From contig JAUYNR010000047.1 of the NCBI GenBank assembly GCA_030698225.1, positions 1-64,000 on the forward strand: DNA of 64,000 nt, read 5' to 3'. Shown piece by piece: positions 15,670 to 24,777 of this stretch (positions are counted from its first letter, which is position 1; the number at the start of each line of letters is the position of its first letter). This DNA comes from Oxalobacteraceae bacterium (GTDB taxonomy: Bacteria > Pseudomonadota > Gammaproteobacteria > Burkholderiales > Burkholderiaceae_D). The notes under the pieces were generated by a model. The model was not told where the DNA came from. It saw only the letters and a list, made by a program, of their open reading frames with translations, and did not search any database. The position numbers were made by a program, and so were the translations under genes.

Positions 15670-17199
15670 TCAGCTCTTGAACCGGACTGCCTGATCATAG
15701 GCAACTTGTATTTCTTTGGATTTTTCTTGCGCAATTTCGTTAAATTCAGCGCCAGGGCCACTGACTTTGTCTGGGTGATACATCGAAATATTTTTTTTGT
15801 ACGCTGCCTTTATTTCGTCCAGTGATGCGTGCACGTCGACACCCAGCACCGTGGCCCAATGCAGCCCACTATCGTCCGTTTTCGCACTTTCTGGTCGCTG
15901 TCGATTTTGCTGGCCCTGAGGTTCGACCTGCTCTTCGTCCAATTTCCGGTCCGGCGGTTCAGTCTCGTTCCACGGCGCTATGCGCGGCAGCATCAGCATG
16001 CCGGGCAGCGCCAGCACGAAGCACAGGATGAAGAACAGGACCCAGCCGGTTTCGTTGACGATATAGCCGACCGAGGCATTGATGAAGGTGCGCGGCACCG
16101 CAAACAGGCTGGTAAACAGCGCGAACTGGGTCGCGGTGTAGCGCGGGTCGGTGGTCCTGGCGATGTAGGCGACGAAGGCTGCGGTGCCCAGGCCGACCCC
16201 GAACGCCTCGAAGCCGATCACCGCCGCCAGCAGGATCACATCGGCCCCTGCATGCGCGAGCCAGGCAAAGCCCAGAATCGCGACCGCCTGCGCCCCGCCG
16301 AAGATCCACAGCCCGCGGTTGATGCCCAGCCGCACCATCCAGATGCCGCCGATGACACCGCCGGCGATGCTGGCCCAGAAGCCGGTGGTCTTGGCGACCG
16401 CGCCGATCTGCGTCATCGAGAAGCCGAGGTCCAGATAGAACTTGGTCGCCAGCGCGGTGGCCATGCTGTCGCCCAGCTTGTACAGGAAGATGAAGCCGAG
16501 GATCCACAGCGCGCCGCGCCAGCCGCCGTCGCGGTTGATGAATTCGCGAAACGGCAGCACCACCGCTTCGCGCAGGTTTTTCGGCGGCGTGCCGTACACG
16601 GCCGGCTCCTTGACCAGCAGCGTGCAGATCAGTCCGGGCAGCATGAAGGCGGCGGTGATCCAGAACACCGGCTGCCATGCCATCAGGTCGGCCAGGATCA
16701 GCGACAGCGCGCCCGGCACCATGCCCGACACCTTATAGGCATTCACGTGCATCGCGCTGCCCAGCCCTTGTTCGTTGTCGGGCAGGATCTCGCGCCGGTA
16801 GGCATCGATCACGATGTCCTGGCTGGCCGACAGGAAGGCCACCAGCGCGGCCACCGCGGCAATCGCCGGCAACTGCGTCAGCGGGTCGAGCATGCCCATC
16901 GCCCCGATGGAAAAGAACAGCGCGGTCTGGGTAACTGCCATCCAGCCGCGGCGCCGGCCCAGGAAGCCGAAGCTGTAGCGGTCCATCAGCGGCGACCACA
17001 GGAACTTCCAGGTGTAGGGGAACATCACCAGCGCGAACAGGCCGAGGGTCTTGACGTTGAGCCCCGACTTGGCCAGCCAGGCCTGCATCAGGCTGAGTAG
17101 TATGAACAGCGGCAAGCCGGAGCTGAAGCCGAGGAATATGCAGATCAGCGTGCGGCGGTTCAGGTAGCTGTGCCAGCTGATGGTGGCGCTTGTTGTCAT
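15670..17199 (-). CDS. ampG: AmpG-type muropeptide permease fused to a C-terminal J domain
   Basis: A 509-residue protein. Residues about 1-415 form an MFS permease of the AmpG type (FLGFSSGLPLFILLSLMQAW, WKFLWSPLMDRY, SASQDIVIDAYRREIL, LGDSMATALATKFY), which imports anhydromuropeptides for cell-wall recycling. A charged, Gln-rich linker (about 416-445) leads to a 64-residue J domain with HWATVLGV, IKAAYKKNISMYHPDKV (the HPD motif that stimulates DnaK) and SKEIQVAYDQA. AmpG normally ends near 420 residues; this fusion is unusual. The 3' part of the gene is more AT-rich than the permease part, hinting at a later joining. The frame is continuous with no stop between the parts. Start ATG 17199. 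Confidence 0.85.
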   Translation of the reverse strand: MTTSATISWHSYLNRRTLICIFLGFSSGLPLFILLSLMQAWLAKSGLNVKTLGLFALVMFPYTWKFLWSPLMDRYSFGFLGRRRGWMAVTQTALFFSIGAMGMLDPLTQLPAIAAVAALVAFLSASQDIVIDAYRREILPDNEQGLGSAMHVNAYKVSGMVPGALSLILADLMAWQPVFWITAAFMLPGLICTLLVKEPAVYGTPPKNLREAVVLPFREFINRDGGWRGALWILGFIFLYKLGDSMATALATKFYLDLGFSMTQIGAVAKTTGFWASIAGGVIGGIWMVRLGINRGLWIFGGAQAVAILGFAWLAHAGADVILLAAVIGFEAFGVGLGTAAFVAYIARTTDPRYTATQFALFTSLFAVPRTFINASVGYIVNETGWVLFFILCFVLALPGMLMLPRIAPWNETEPPDRKLDEEQVEPQGQQNRQRPESAKTDDSGLHWATVLGVDVHASLDEIKAAYKKNISMYHPDKVSGPGAEFNEIAQEKSKEIQVAYDQAVRFKS

Positions 17200-17260
17200 C
17201 GGATTATTTTCTTGTGGAGCGGTTCAAGTTGTGGAGTCGCGAAAAATGCATAAGCAATTT

Positions 17261-17505
17261 GTCCACGAAAGACACGAAAATGGTTAGAAGCATCATGCGC
17301 TTCGTTACTGGGCTGAAGTGCGTTTTTTTGTAGGAGCGCACCGGGCGCGAACACCCGTAGCCAACGCAGAGCGGCATCATTAACAAGCGATGCAGCCGAT
17401 CGCGCCCGGGTGCGCTCCTACAGAACCTCGTTCATTGCAGCGTTGCCACCTGCTCCTACGCTACCCGTTGCCACTTTTTTCGTGACTTTCGTGTTTTTGT
17501 GGACC
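17261..17505. repeat. Nested palindromic repeats: CACGAAA arms around a GTAGGAGCGCACC hairpin
   Basis: Outer arms GTCCACGAAAGACACG (17261-) and its imperfect complement CGTGACTTTCGTG...GTGGAC (17480-17504) enclose an inner inverted repeat: GTAGGAGCGCA...GGGCGCGA at 17330-17350 against its complement at 17400-17421, one base longer. Both motif types are common dispersed REP-like sequences in proteobacteria. The 17200-17560 spacer between ampG and metW otherwise shows nothing. Confidence 0.65.
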
Positions 17506-17560
17506 ATGCCTTCCCCGTTTATGGACGTGCGTATCGTGAATAAATGGCAGGCTGCATGGT

Positions 17561-18163
17561 TCACTTCTTCTGTAATCGGAACACCGCCAGGCTGCCGCGC
17601 CAGTTCGGCAGGAAAGTCACCGGCCGGCCGTCTTTCAGCGCGACGCATTCGATCACTTCGAGTCCGACCCGGTTCGCCAGTTCCTCGAAATCGTAAATCG
17701 TCGCGCAGCGGATGTTGGGCGTGTCATACCATTCGTACGGCAGCGTCTTGGAGACCGGCATGCGGCCGCGGATCAGCGCCAGCCGGTGCGGCCAGTGCGC
17801 GAAGTTCGGAAACGAGACGATCGCCTCGCGCCCGACCCGCGCGATGTCGCGCAGGATCGCCTCCACATTGACCATCATCTGCAGCGACGACAGGCACAGC
17901 ACGGTATCGAAGGCCTTGTCGGCAAAGATCGCCAGCCCGTTTTCCATGTCCTGCTGGATCACGTTGATGCCGCGCCGGGTGGAAGCCAGGATCTTGTCGT
18001 CGGCGATTTCGATGCCGTAACCGCTGCACTGCTTGTCGGTCTGCAGGTAATCGAGCATCACGCCGTCGCCGCAGCCGACGTCGAGGATGTGCGCGCGGTC
18101 TTCGATCCAGTGCGCGATGAAGGCCAGATCGGGGCGCAGCACGCTGAGTTCATTGAAATTCAT
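17561..18163 (-). CDS. metW: Methionine biosynthesis protein MetW
   Basis: About 200 residues with a class I SAM-methyltransferase-like fold: [15 protein letters not shown] (motif I), the central [13 protein letters not shown] and [13 protein letters not shown], and [13 protein letters not shown]. MetW works with MetX in homoserine acylation in many proteobacteria. ATG 18163 overlaps the metX TGA (ATGA), showing translational coupling; GTG 18169 is an alternative. It shares the metX riboswitch leader. Confidence 0.92.
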   Translation of the reverse strand: MNFNELSVLRPDLAFIAHWIEDRAHILDVGCGDGVMLDYLQTDKQCSGYGIEIADDKILASTRRGINVIQQDMENGLAIFADKAFDTVLCLSSLQMMVNVEAILRDIARVGREAIVSFPNFAHWPHRLALIRGRMPVSKTLPYEWYDTPNIRCATIYDFEELANRVGLEVIECVALKDGRPVTFLPNWRGSLAVFRLQKK

Positions 18164-19287
18164 GCGCACTCCCGGGCCACGCGGTCGTAATACGCGCGCA
18201 CCACATTGTGGTAGCGCGGATCTTCCAGCAGAAACGCATCGTGGCCGTGCGGCGCATCGATCTCCGCGTAGCTCACGCGGCGCTTATTGTTGACCAGCGC
18301 CTGCACGATTTCGCGGCTGCGCGCGGGGGCGAAGCGCCAGTCGGTCGCAAACGATACCAGCAGGAACTGCGCTTGCGTGTTTTTCAGCGCGCAGGTCAGG
18401 TCGCCGTTGCACGATCGGGCCGGGTCGAAATAATCGAGCGCCTTGGTGATCAGCAGATAGGTATTCGCATCGAAGTATTCGGAAAACTTCAGGCCCTGAT
18501 AGCGCAGGTAGGATTCGATCTCGAAATCGACGCCGAAGCTGAACTGGTAATCGCCGTTGCGCAGGTCGCGGCCGAATTTCTCGGCCATGCTGTCGTCCGA
18601 CAGGTAAGTGATGTGGCCGATCATGCGCGCCACCGCCAGCCCGTTTTTCGGCACCACGCCGTGCGCGTAATAATCGCCGCCGTGGAAATCGGGGTCGGTC
18701 AGGATCGCCTGCCGCGCGACGTCGTTGAACGCGATGTTCTGCGCCGACAGCGTCGGCGTCGATGCGATCACCACGCAGTGCCGCAGCCGGTCCGGATACA
18801 TGATGCTCCAGGCCAGCGCCTGCATGCCGCCCAGCGAACCGCCCATCACCGCCGCGAACTGGCGGATGCCGAGCGCGTCGGCCAGCAGCGCCTGCGCATT
18901 GACCCAGTCTTCCACCGTCACCACCGGGAACGCCGCGCCGTAGGGTTTGCCGCTGGCCGGATTGATGTGCATCGGGCCGGTCGAGCCGAAGCAGGAGCCG
19001 AGGTTGTTGACGCCGATGACGAAGAAGCGGTCGGTATCGAGCGCCTTGCCGGGCCCCACCATATTGTCCCACCAGCCGGTGCTTTTCGGCTGGTTCGCAT
19101 ACACGCCGGCCACATGGTGCGAGGCATTCAGTGCATGGCACACCAGCACCGCGTTCGAGCGCTGCGCATTGAGCGTGCCGTAGGTTTCGTACATCAGGGT
19201 GTAATCGGCCAGCGCGGCGCCGCTCTGCAGCGGCAGCGCAGCGGCGAAGTGCATAGCTTGTGGGGAAACGATTCCGACAGATGACAT
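18160..19287 (-). CDS. metX: Homoserine O-acyltransferase MetX
   Basis: About 375 residues, alpha/beta-hydrolase fold. It acylates homoserine with acetyl- or succinyl-CoA, the first committed step to methionine; the acyl donor cannot be settled by eye. The nucleophile serine is in [13 protein letters not shown] (about 150), the catalytic Asp and His in the C-terminal part, the latter in [24 protein letters not shown] is a family mark. Start ATG 19287 ([14 protein letters not shown]). Upstream lie a terminator and SAM-II riboswitch, so high SAM should switch metX-metW off. Confidence 0.92.
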   Translation of the reverse strand: MSSVGIVSPQAMHFAAALPLQSGAALADYTLMYETYGTLNAQRSNAVLVCHALNASHHVAGVYANQPKSTGWWDNMVGPGKALDTDRFFVIGVNNLGSCFGSTGPMHINPASGKPYGAAFPVVTVEDWVNAQALLADALGIRQFAAVMGGSLGGMQALAWSIMYPDRLRHCVVIASTPTLSAQNIAFNDVARQAILTDPDFHGGDYYAHGVVPKNGLAVARMIGHITYLSDDSMAEKFGRDLRNGDYQFSFGVDFEIESYLRYQGLKFSEYFDANTYLLITKALDYFDPARSCNGDLTCALKNTQAQFLLVSFATDWRFAPARSREIVQALVNNKRRVSYAEIDAPHGHDAFLLEDPRYHNVVRAYYDRVARECA

Positions 19288-19360
19288 GTTGTTCAGTATG
19301 AGGGCGCAGCTTGCAGTGTGGTGCAAAGCTGTGCCGGGAGTCGAAAAAGGCTGCAGAATG

Positions 19361-19393
19361 CAAAAAGCCCGATAGCAATCAGCTTATCGGGCT
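19361..19393 (-). terminator. Leader terminator between SAM-II riboswitch and metX
   Basis: AGCCCGATAAG...CTATCGGGCT followed by TTTTTG on the minus strand, a clear intrinsic terminator 73 nt before the metX ATG and about 30 nt after the riboswitch. Its place suggests transcription attenuation. Confidence 0.8.
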
Positions 19394-19423
19394 AAATCAT
19401 CGCTTGTTGTTGCCTGCAAGCAC

Positions 19424-19498
19424 GCTTTAGCCGTATTTATCCGGGAGTAGCCTTGTGGACTCCCCCTTGCGCCCGCAAGCTGATCTCAAATCGGCGCA
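19424..19498 (-). promoter_or_regulatory. SAM-II (metA-type) riboswitch upstream of metX
   Basis: Minus strand reads GCGCCGATTTGAG, then AGCTTGCGGGCGC, an extra GC-rich stem-loop (GGGGGAGT...ACTCCC), and ATAAATACGGCTAAAGC. These are the conserved blocks of the SAM-II pseudoknot (GAUUU, GCUUGC, AUAAAU...GCUAAAG). The inserted hairpin matches the long-loop SAM-II form. The same blocks precede metH at 61661-61735, which supports the call. Confidence 0.85.
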
Positions 19499-19559
19499 AC
19501 GGCAACCAGAATAGCTAACTCTGCCGCGGTCGTCAAACTTGATTTGGCCGCGCCAGCAG

Positions 19560-21320
19560 CTAGATTGCCGGCACTGCGGCCAGTTGGCCGATCAGCTGCT
19601 TGATGGCGGCCGGGTCGTCGTTGCGCAGCAGCTTCCTGACCAGCGGCGTGACGCGCTCCAGGTCGCAGCCCAGCACTTCCTGCTTGACCGACAGCAGCAG
19701 CGGCGCCGGCATCGACAGTTCGCGGAAACCCATCCCCAGCAGCAGCCGGGTCAGCTTGGGGTCGGCCGCCATGCCGCCGCAAATCGCCAGCGGGATCCCG
19801 GCCTTGGCGGCGGCCGCCACCGTCATCGCCAGCAGCATCAGCACGGCCGGGTGCAGCGGGTCGTACAGGTGGGCCACTTCGTGATCCGAACGGTCGATCG
19901 CCAGCGTGTACTGGATCAGGTCGTTGGTGCCGATCGACAGGAAATCCATGTGCCGGATGAAGCTCGGCAGCGTCAGCGCCGCCGCCGGCACTTCGATCAT
20001 CGCGCCGATCTGGATCCCGGCATCGAATTTCTGCCCGGACTTGATCAGTTGCGCCTTGGCCTGGTTGATCATCGCCAGCGTCTGGGTCACCTCGAAGCAG
20101 TGCGACAGCATCGGGATCAGCAGCTTGACCGGGCCGAAAGCGGAGGCGCGCAGGATCGCGCGCAGCTGGGTCAGGAACAGTTGCGGCTCGGCCATGCAAT
20201 AGCGGATCGCGCGCAAGCCCAGCGCCGGGTTGGTCGTGCTCTGCTCGAAATCGTCGAGTCGTTTGTCGGCGCCGATATCGAGCGTGCGTATCGTCACCGG
20301 CCGCCCTTTCATCGCCCGCACCGCGCGCCGGTAGGCGTCGAACTGCTCCTCCTCCGAAGGCAGCTTGCTGGCGTAGCCGCTATGCCCCATGAACAGGTAC
20401 TCGGAGCGGAACAGGCCGACGCCGCTGGCGCCGACTTCCATCGCGGCCGCACAATCTTCCGGCAGCTCGATGTTGGCCAGCAGCGTGATCGCGGTGCCGT
20501 CCAGCGTGACGGCCGGGGTCTTCTTGAGCTTGCTGAGCTTCTTGCGTTCGCGCTGCATTTTGGCTTGCAGTTCGCGATACTGGTCCAGCATCAGCTGGCT
20601 CGGATTGACCATTACCACGCCGCTGGCGCCGTCGACGATCAGCCAGTCGTCCTGCTTGATCAGCTGCGACGCATTCGACAGCCCGACCGTGGCCGGAATG
20701 TCCAGGCTGCGCGCCACCAGCGCGGTGTGCGAATTCTGCCCGCCGACATCGGTGACGATGCCGGCGAACGCGCGATTGCGGAACTGCAGCATGTCGGCCG
20801 GCGAAATGTCATGCGCGACCACGATCAGCTGGGCTTGTGCGTCGTCGCCGTCGCCGGCCGCCGGCAATAGCTGGGCGGTGCCGGTCAATACCTTCAATAC
20901 GCGCTCGGCGACTTGCTGGATGTCGGCTTTGCGGGCGCGCAAATAGGGGTCTTCGATCTCGTCGAACTGGGCGGTCAGCTGGTCGATCTGGGTCACCAGC
21001 GCCCATTCGGCGTTGTAGTGGCGGCTGCGGATGATATCGAGCGGCGCTTCGGCCAGCATCGGGTCGGACAGGATCAGGATATGGATATCGATGAAGGCGC
21101 CCAGTTCGGCCGGCGCGTCGGCCGGCAGCTCGTCCCAGATGGTGCGCAATTCCTGGTGCACGACCGCGAATGCATTTTGCAGCCGCCGCACTTCGGCCTC
21201 CACCTGGGTCTGGCCGACCAGGTAATGTTGTACATCCAGCGCAGCCCGCTTGAGCAGGTGGGCGCGGCCCACTGCAATGCCGCGGGAAACCGGAAAGCCG
21301 TGAAGCGAAAAGGATGCCAT
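19560..21320 (-). CDS. ptsI: Phosphoenolpyruvate-protein phosphotransferase (Enzyme I)
   Basis: A 586-residue Enzyme I that takes phosphate from PEP and passes it to HPr. The phosphorylated histidine is in DVGGQNSHTALVARSL (about 190). The PEP-binding barrel has GVGLFRSEYLFMG, IRTLDIGADK, GLRAIRYCM, EVPAA, SIGTNDLIQYTLAIDR and the catalytic cysteine in ICGGMAADP. Last gene of the EIIA-HPr-EI run; a hairpin lies between HPr and this gene. With no permease nearby this is probably the regulatory PTS typical of betaproteobacteria. Confidence 0.95.
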   Translation of the reverse strand: MASFSLHGFPVSRGIAVGRAHLLKRAALDVQHYLVGQTQVEAEVRRLQNAFAVVHQELRTIWDELPADAPAELGAFIDIHILILSDPMLAEAPLDIIRSRHYNAEWALVTQIDQLTAQFDEIEDPYLRARKADIQQVAERVLKVLTGTAQLLPAAGDGDDAQAQLIVVAHDISPADMLQFRNRAFAGIVTDVGGQNSHTALVARSLDIPATVGLSNASQLIKQDDWLIVDGASGVVMVNPSQLMLDQYRELQAKMQRERKKLSKLKKTPAVTLDGTAITLLANIELPEDCAAAMEVGASGVGLFRSEYLFMGHSGYASKLPSEEEQFDAYRRAVRAMKGRPVTIRTLDIGADKRLDDFEQSTTNPALGLRAIRYCMAEPQLFLTQLRAILRASAFGPVKLLIPMLSHCFEVTQTLAMINQAKAQLIKSGQKFDAGIQIGAMIEVPAAALTLPSFIRHMDFLSIGTNDLIQYTLAIDRSDHEVAHLYDPLHPAVLMLLAMTVAAAAKAGIPLAICGGMAADPKLTRLLLGMGFRELSMPAPLLLSVKQEVLGCDLERVTPLVRKLLRNDDPAAIKQLIGQLAAVPAI

Positions 21321-21382
21321 GAATGTCAGTCTGCGATGGTTTTGCGTAAAAGTCGGATTATCGTTTCACGACTCAATCTGGG

Positions 21383-21406
21383 CCCTGTTCCGCAAGCGGG
21401 ACAGGG
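21383..21406. repeat. Small palindrome between ptsH and ptsI
   Basis: CCCTGTTCCGC-AA-GCGGGACAGGG forms a stem of about 11 bp with one mismatch. It may reduce read-through from ptsH to ptsI or be a small REP element; no T-run follows. Confidence 0.45.
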
Positions 21407-21449
21407 GCGGTGGGTGAAGCAGGGGTTGCGGGCAGTGCGGCCTGCGGGC

Positions 21450-21719
21450 TTACTCGCCTTCGCCGAATTTGCCGTTGATCATCGCAGCGATCGCCTGCAG
21501 GCAGGCGTCTTCGTCTTCGCCGTCAATTTCCAGCATCACTTTGGAACCTTTGCCGGCCGCCAGCATCATCACGCCCATGATCGATTTGCCGTTCACGCGG
21601 CGCGTGTTGCGGGTCAGCCAGACTTCGCTGCGGAACTTGCCGGCCAGCTGGGTCAGCTTGGCCGAGGCCCGGGCATGCAGCCCGAGTTTGTTGACGATTT
21701 CGATATCTTGCTGGACCAT
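21450..21719 (-). CDS. ptsH: HPr phosphocarrier protein
   Basis: An 89-residue HPr. The phosphorylation site His is in NKLGLHARASAKL (about 16), and the regulatory serine region in VNGKSIMGVMMLAA (about 46). It moves phosphate from Enzyme I to the EIIA encoded 6 bp upstream. Presence of the Ser site allows HPr kinase control, as known in many betaproteobacteria. Confidence 0.95.
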   Translation of the reverse strand: MVQQDIEIVNKLGLHARASAKLTQLAGKFRSEVWLTRNTRRVNGKSIMGVMMLAAGKGSKVMLEIDGEDEDACLQAIAAMINGKFGEGE

Positions 21720-21724
21720 TTTTT

Positions 21725-22132
21725 TTAATTGGGTGAAAGACGAATACGGTTATCGACGCGGACCGCGCCGCTCTGGCCGCCGGCCAGCGCCATTTCGACC
21801 ACGACATCGAGCGTGTCCTGACGGTAGGTGATGGCACGCAGCAGCATCGGCAGGCTGATGCCGGCAATCACTTCGACGCGGCCTGGATAGCTGAGCTGGT
21901 TGCAGCAATTGGAAGGCGTGCCGCCCATCACGTCGGTGATCACCAGCACGCCGGAGCCGTCGTCCAGGCGCGCAATGGCGTCCTGGGCCAGGCGATTGAT
22001 TTCCAGCGGATCCTGATCGGCCACCACATCGACCGCTTCGACCCGCTCGGGCCGGCCACGGAACACATGGGTGGCCGCCTCGATGAAGGCCTGGCCCAGC
22101 GGTGCATGCGTCAGGAGCAGGATGCCAACCAT
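21725..22132 (-). CDS. PTS EIIA component, mannose/fructose (EIIA-Man) type
   Basis: A 135-residue EIIA of the mannose family. The active histidine is in LLTHAPLGQAF (about residue 9), with the later ITDVMGGTPSN motif. There is no EIIB, EIIC or EIID beside it, so it likely ends a regulatory phosphorelay rather than sugar uptake. Sits between gshB and ptsH on the same strand. Confidence 0.9.
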   Translation of the reverse strand: MVGILLLTHAPLGQAFIEAATHVFRGRPERVEAVDVVADQDPLEINRLAQDAIARLDDGSGVLVITDVMGGTPSNCCNQLSYPGRVEVIAGISLPMLLRAITYRQDTLDVVVEMALAGGQSGAVRVDNRIRLSPN

Positions 22133-22140
22133 GGATATAT

Positions 22141-22216
22141 CGCTAAATGGTGAGTATGACTAAAAAACCAATGATTCCCGCTTGATTATCGTGCGTATTA
22201 CAAAATACTGCCAGTT
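22141..22216 (-). repeat. Dispersed intergenic repeat, copy K (minus orientation)
   Basis: On the minus strand: GCAGTATTTTGTAATACGC, AAGCGGGAATCATTGGTTTTTT and TCATACTC. It is closest to copy G (GCGGGAATCACCGTGTTTTTT). The left ATATAC block is weak. Lies in the short gap between gshB and the EIIA gene. Confidence 0.55.
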
Positions 22217-22229
22217 TTATTGGGTCCCG

Positions 22230-23168
22230 TCAGGTTGCCTGTTCGAGCGCTTCGATGAACATCGCCGCCACATCAAAGCCTTGCTGCTGGCGGATTTCCT
22301 GGAAGCAGGTCGGGCTGGTGACGTTGACTTCGGTCAGATAATCGCCGATCACGTCCAATCCTACCAGCAACAGGCCGCGCCCGGAAAGAATCGGCGCCAG
22401 TGTTGCGGCGATTTCGAGGTCGCGTGCGGACAGCGGCTGCGCGACGCCGAGCCCGCCGGCGGCCAGGTTGCCGCGCACTTCGCCGTTTTGCGGGATGCGC
22501 GCCAGTGAAAACGGCACCACCTTGCCGCCGATCAGCAGGATGCGCTTGTCGCCCTGGGCAATCTCGGGGATGAAGCGCTGCGCCATGATGGTGCGACGGC
22601 CGTTGTCGCTCAGCAGCTCCAGCACCGCGCCCAGGTTCTGGCCGTCTGGCCCGATGCGGAACACGCCGGCGCCGCCCATGCCGTCGAGCGGCTTGAAGAT
22701 CACATCCTGATGTTCGACGTGGAACGCGCGCAGCCGCGCCATGTCGCATGCCACCAGGGTCGGCGCGATGAATTGCGGAAACTCCGCAATCGCCATCTTT
22801 TCGTTGTGGTCGCGGATCGCCTGCGGCTTGTTGAAGATGCGCGCGCCGGCCTGCTGCGCCAGGTCCAGCAAATAGGTCGCGTACACGTATTCCATGTCGA
22901 ACGGCGGGTCCTTGCGCACCACGATCGCGTCGAACGCGTCCAGCCGCTGCAGCCTGCGCGGCTCCAGCCGGTACCAGTCGCCGGTGTCGCCGGTCAGCGT
23001 GACCGGAGCGATGTTGGCCGCCACTGCGCCGCCGCCAAGCGCCATGTCGGCCGGCTCGAACGCATACACGCTGTGGCCGCGCCGCCCGGCCTCGACCATC
23101 ATCGAATAGGTGGTGTCCTTGTAGGTCTTGAAGTTGGCCAGCGGATCGGCGAGGAAGGCAATTTTCAT
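22230..23168 (-). CDS. gshB: Glutathione synthetase
   Basis: A 312-residue ATP-grasp enzyme joining gamma-glutamylcysteine and glycine. Marks: MKIAFLADPLANFKTYKDTT start, VVRKDPPFDMEYVYATYLLD, FKPLDGMGGAGVFRI (nucleotide loop), GDKRILLIGGKVV, RGNLAAGG and DVIGDYLTEVNVTSPTC (Mg-binding). Usual length. Second gene after gshA on the same strand, separated by a hairpin repeat. Confidence 0.95.
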   Translation of the reverse strand: MKIAFLADPLANFKTYKDTTYSMMVEAGRRGHSVYAFEPADMALGGGAVAANIAPVTLTGDTGDWYRLEPRRLQRLDAFDAIVVRKDPPFDMEYVYATYLLDLAQQAGARIFNKPQAIRDHNEKMAIAEFPQFIAPTLVACDMARLRAFHVEHQDVIFKPLDGMGGAGVFRIGPDGQNLGAVLELLSDNGRRTIMAQRFIPEIAQGDKRILLIGGKVVPFSLARIPQNGEVRGNLAAGGLGVAQPLSARDLEIAATLAPILSGRGLLLVGLDVIGDYLTEVNVTSPTCFQEIRQQQGFDVAAMFIEALEQAT

Positions 23169-23210
23169 GGGGTTCCAGAATTATGTATACGACGTAAAAC
23201 AATGTTGTGA

Positions 23211-23264
23211 GTAGCGTAGGCCTCCGTGCCTGCGCCGGGCCGCAGGCACGGAGGCCTACGCTAC
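23211..23264. repeat. GTAG-AGGCCTCCGTGCCTG hairpin repeat, copy 3
   Basis: Third copy of the 54-bp palindrome, with paired changes GTAGCGTAGG / CCTACGCTAC at the ends relative to copies 1 and 2, so base pairing is kept. It lies between gshA and gshB. Confidence 0.8.
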
Positions 23265-23287
23265 CTAATTTGCATAATCTCTTCGGT

Positions 23288-24586
23288 TTAATAAATTTCC
23301 GGGTTCGGATCGGTGCGTTCCATTTCCAGCGAGGCCGCCAGCAAGGCCAGGCGGGCCACCACGCCGTACATGTAGAAGCGGTTCGGCGATGCGGTGCCGG
23401 GCCGGGCCGACGGGTCCGGCAGCGTGTGCTGCTGCTCGAACGCCAGCGGCACGAAATGCGCGCCCGGCGCATTCAGGTTCTCGTTGATGCCGCGCTCCGC
23501 ATGGACCCGGTAGAAGCCGCCGACCACATAGCGGTCGATCATGTAGACCACCGGCTCGGCCACCGCTTCGTTGATGTTTTCGAACGAATGCACGCCTTCC
23601 TGGATGATCACGTCGGACACTTCCAGCCCGTCCTTGACGACCGACATCTTGTTGCGCTGCTTGCGGTTCAGTCCGGTGATTTCGCTGGCGTCGGTGACTG
23701 TCATGATGCCCATGCCGTAGGTGCCGGCATCGGCCTTGACGATCACGAACGGCTTGTCCTTGATGCCGTATTCCTTGTATTTCTTGCGGATCTTGGCCAG
23801 CAGCGTGTCGACGTTGCCGGCCAGGCAGTCTTCGCCGATGCGCTCGTGGAAATTGATGTTCGAGCACTTGCCGAAATACGGGTTGATCATCCAGGGGTCG
23901 ATGTCGACCAGCTTCGCGAACTTCTTGGCGACGTCGTTGTAGGCGTCGAAGTGGTTGGTCTTGCGCCGCACCGACCAGCCCGCGTGCAGCGGCGGCAGCA
24001 GCGTCTGCTCGTGCAGGTCGGCCAGGATCGCCGGGGTGCCGGCCGACAGGTCGTTGTTGAGCAAAATCGTGCACGGATCGAAATTCTTCAGGCCGACCCG
24101 GCGCCCGTTATGGGTGCGTTCCAGCGGTTCCAGCATCAGCACGGTGCCGTCCGGCAGCTCGAGCGGGGTCGGTTCGGTGACATCCTCGGCCAGCGTGCCC
24201 AGCCGCACATTCAGGCCGGTCTGGCGGAAAATCTGGATCAGCCGCGCGACGTTTTGCAGATAGAAGGTGTTGCGGGTATGGCGCTCTGGAATCAGCAGCA
24301 GGTTTTTAGCGTCAGGGCAATATTTCTCGATCGCCGCCATCGCCGCCTGCACCGCCAGCGGCAGCATTTCGGTGGCGAGGTTGTTGAAGCCGCCCGGAAA
24401 CAGGTTGGTGTCCACCGGCGCCAGCTTGAAGCCGGAATTGCGCAAGTCCACCGAGCAGTAAAACGGTGGCGTGTGCTCCTGCCATTCGAGCCGGAACCAG
24501 CGCTCGATGGCCGGGGTGGCGCTCAGGATTTTCTTCTCCAGCTCAAGCAGCGGGCCGTTCAAGGCGGTGACGAGGTGCGGGACCAT
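23288..24586 (-). CDS. gshA: Glutamate-cysteine ligase (proteobacterial type)
   Basis: About 432 residues from ATG 24586 (MVPHLVTALNGPLLELE), preceded by AAGG. It makes gamma-glutamylcysteine from glutamate and cysteine with ATP, the rate-setting step of glutathione synthesis. The sequence matches the group found in Burkholderiales, unlike E. coli GshA: FYCSVDLRNSGFKLAPVDTN, FPGGFNNL, LLIPERHTRNTFY, FVIVKADAGTYGMGIMTV and NRFYMYGVVARLA. gshB follows in the same direction. Confidence 0.9.
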   Translation of the reverse strand: MVPHLVTALNGPLLELEKKILSATPAIERWFRLEWQEHTPPFYCSVDLRNSGFKLAPVDTNLFPGGFNNLATEMLPLAVQAAMAAIEKYCPDAKNLLLIPERHTRNTFYLQNVARLIQIFRQTGLNVRLGTLAEDVTEPTPLELPDGTVLMLEPLERTHNGRRVGLKNFDPCTILLNNDLSAGTPAILADLHEQTLLPPLHAGWSVRRKTNHFDAYNDVAKKFAKLVDIDPWMINPYFGKCSNINFHERIGEDCLAGNVDTLLAKIRKKYKEYGIKDKPFVIVKADAGTYGMGIMTVTDASEITGLNRKQRNKMSVVKDGLEVSDVIIQEGVHSFENINEAVAEPVVYMIDRYVVGGFYRVHAERGINENLNAPGAHFVPLAFEQQHTLPDPSARPGTASPNRFYMYGVVARLALLAASLEMERTDPNPEIY

Positions 24587-24777
24587 ATAAAACCTTTTTC
24601 TTGACTGATGCGAGGTGTGAATTGTGCAGCGAGCGCATTGCGGTGCAGAAGCAAAGCCGATTTTATCGGGAATCCGGCATGCGCGCGCAGGCCGGATGCC
24701 GGATGCTGCGGCATCAATGGCATCTTGGGATGAGGGCGGATTTATCAAGGCGCCAGCCGATGCTGCTGGGCGCCAAA

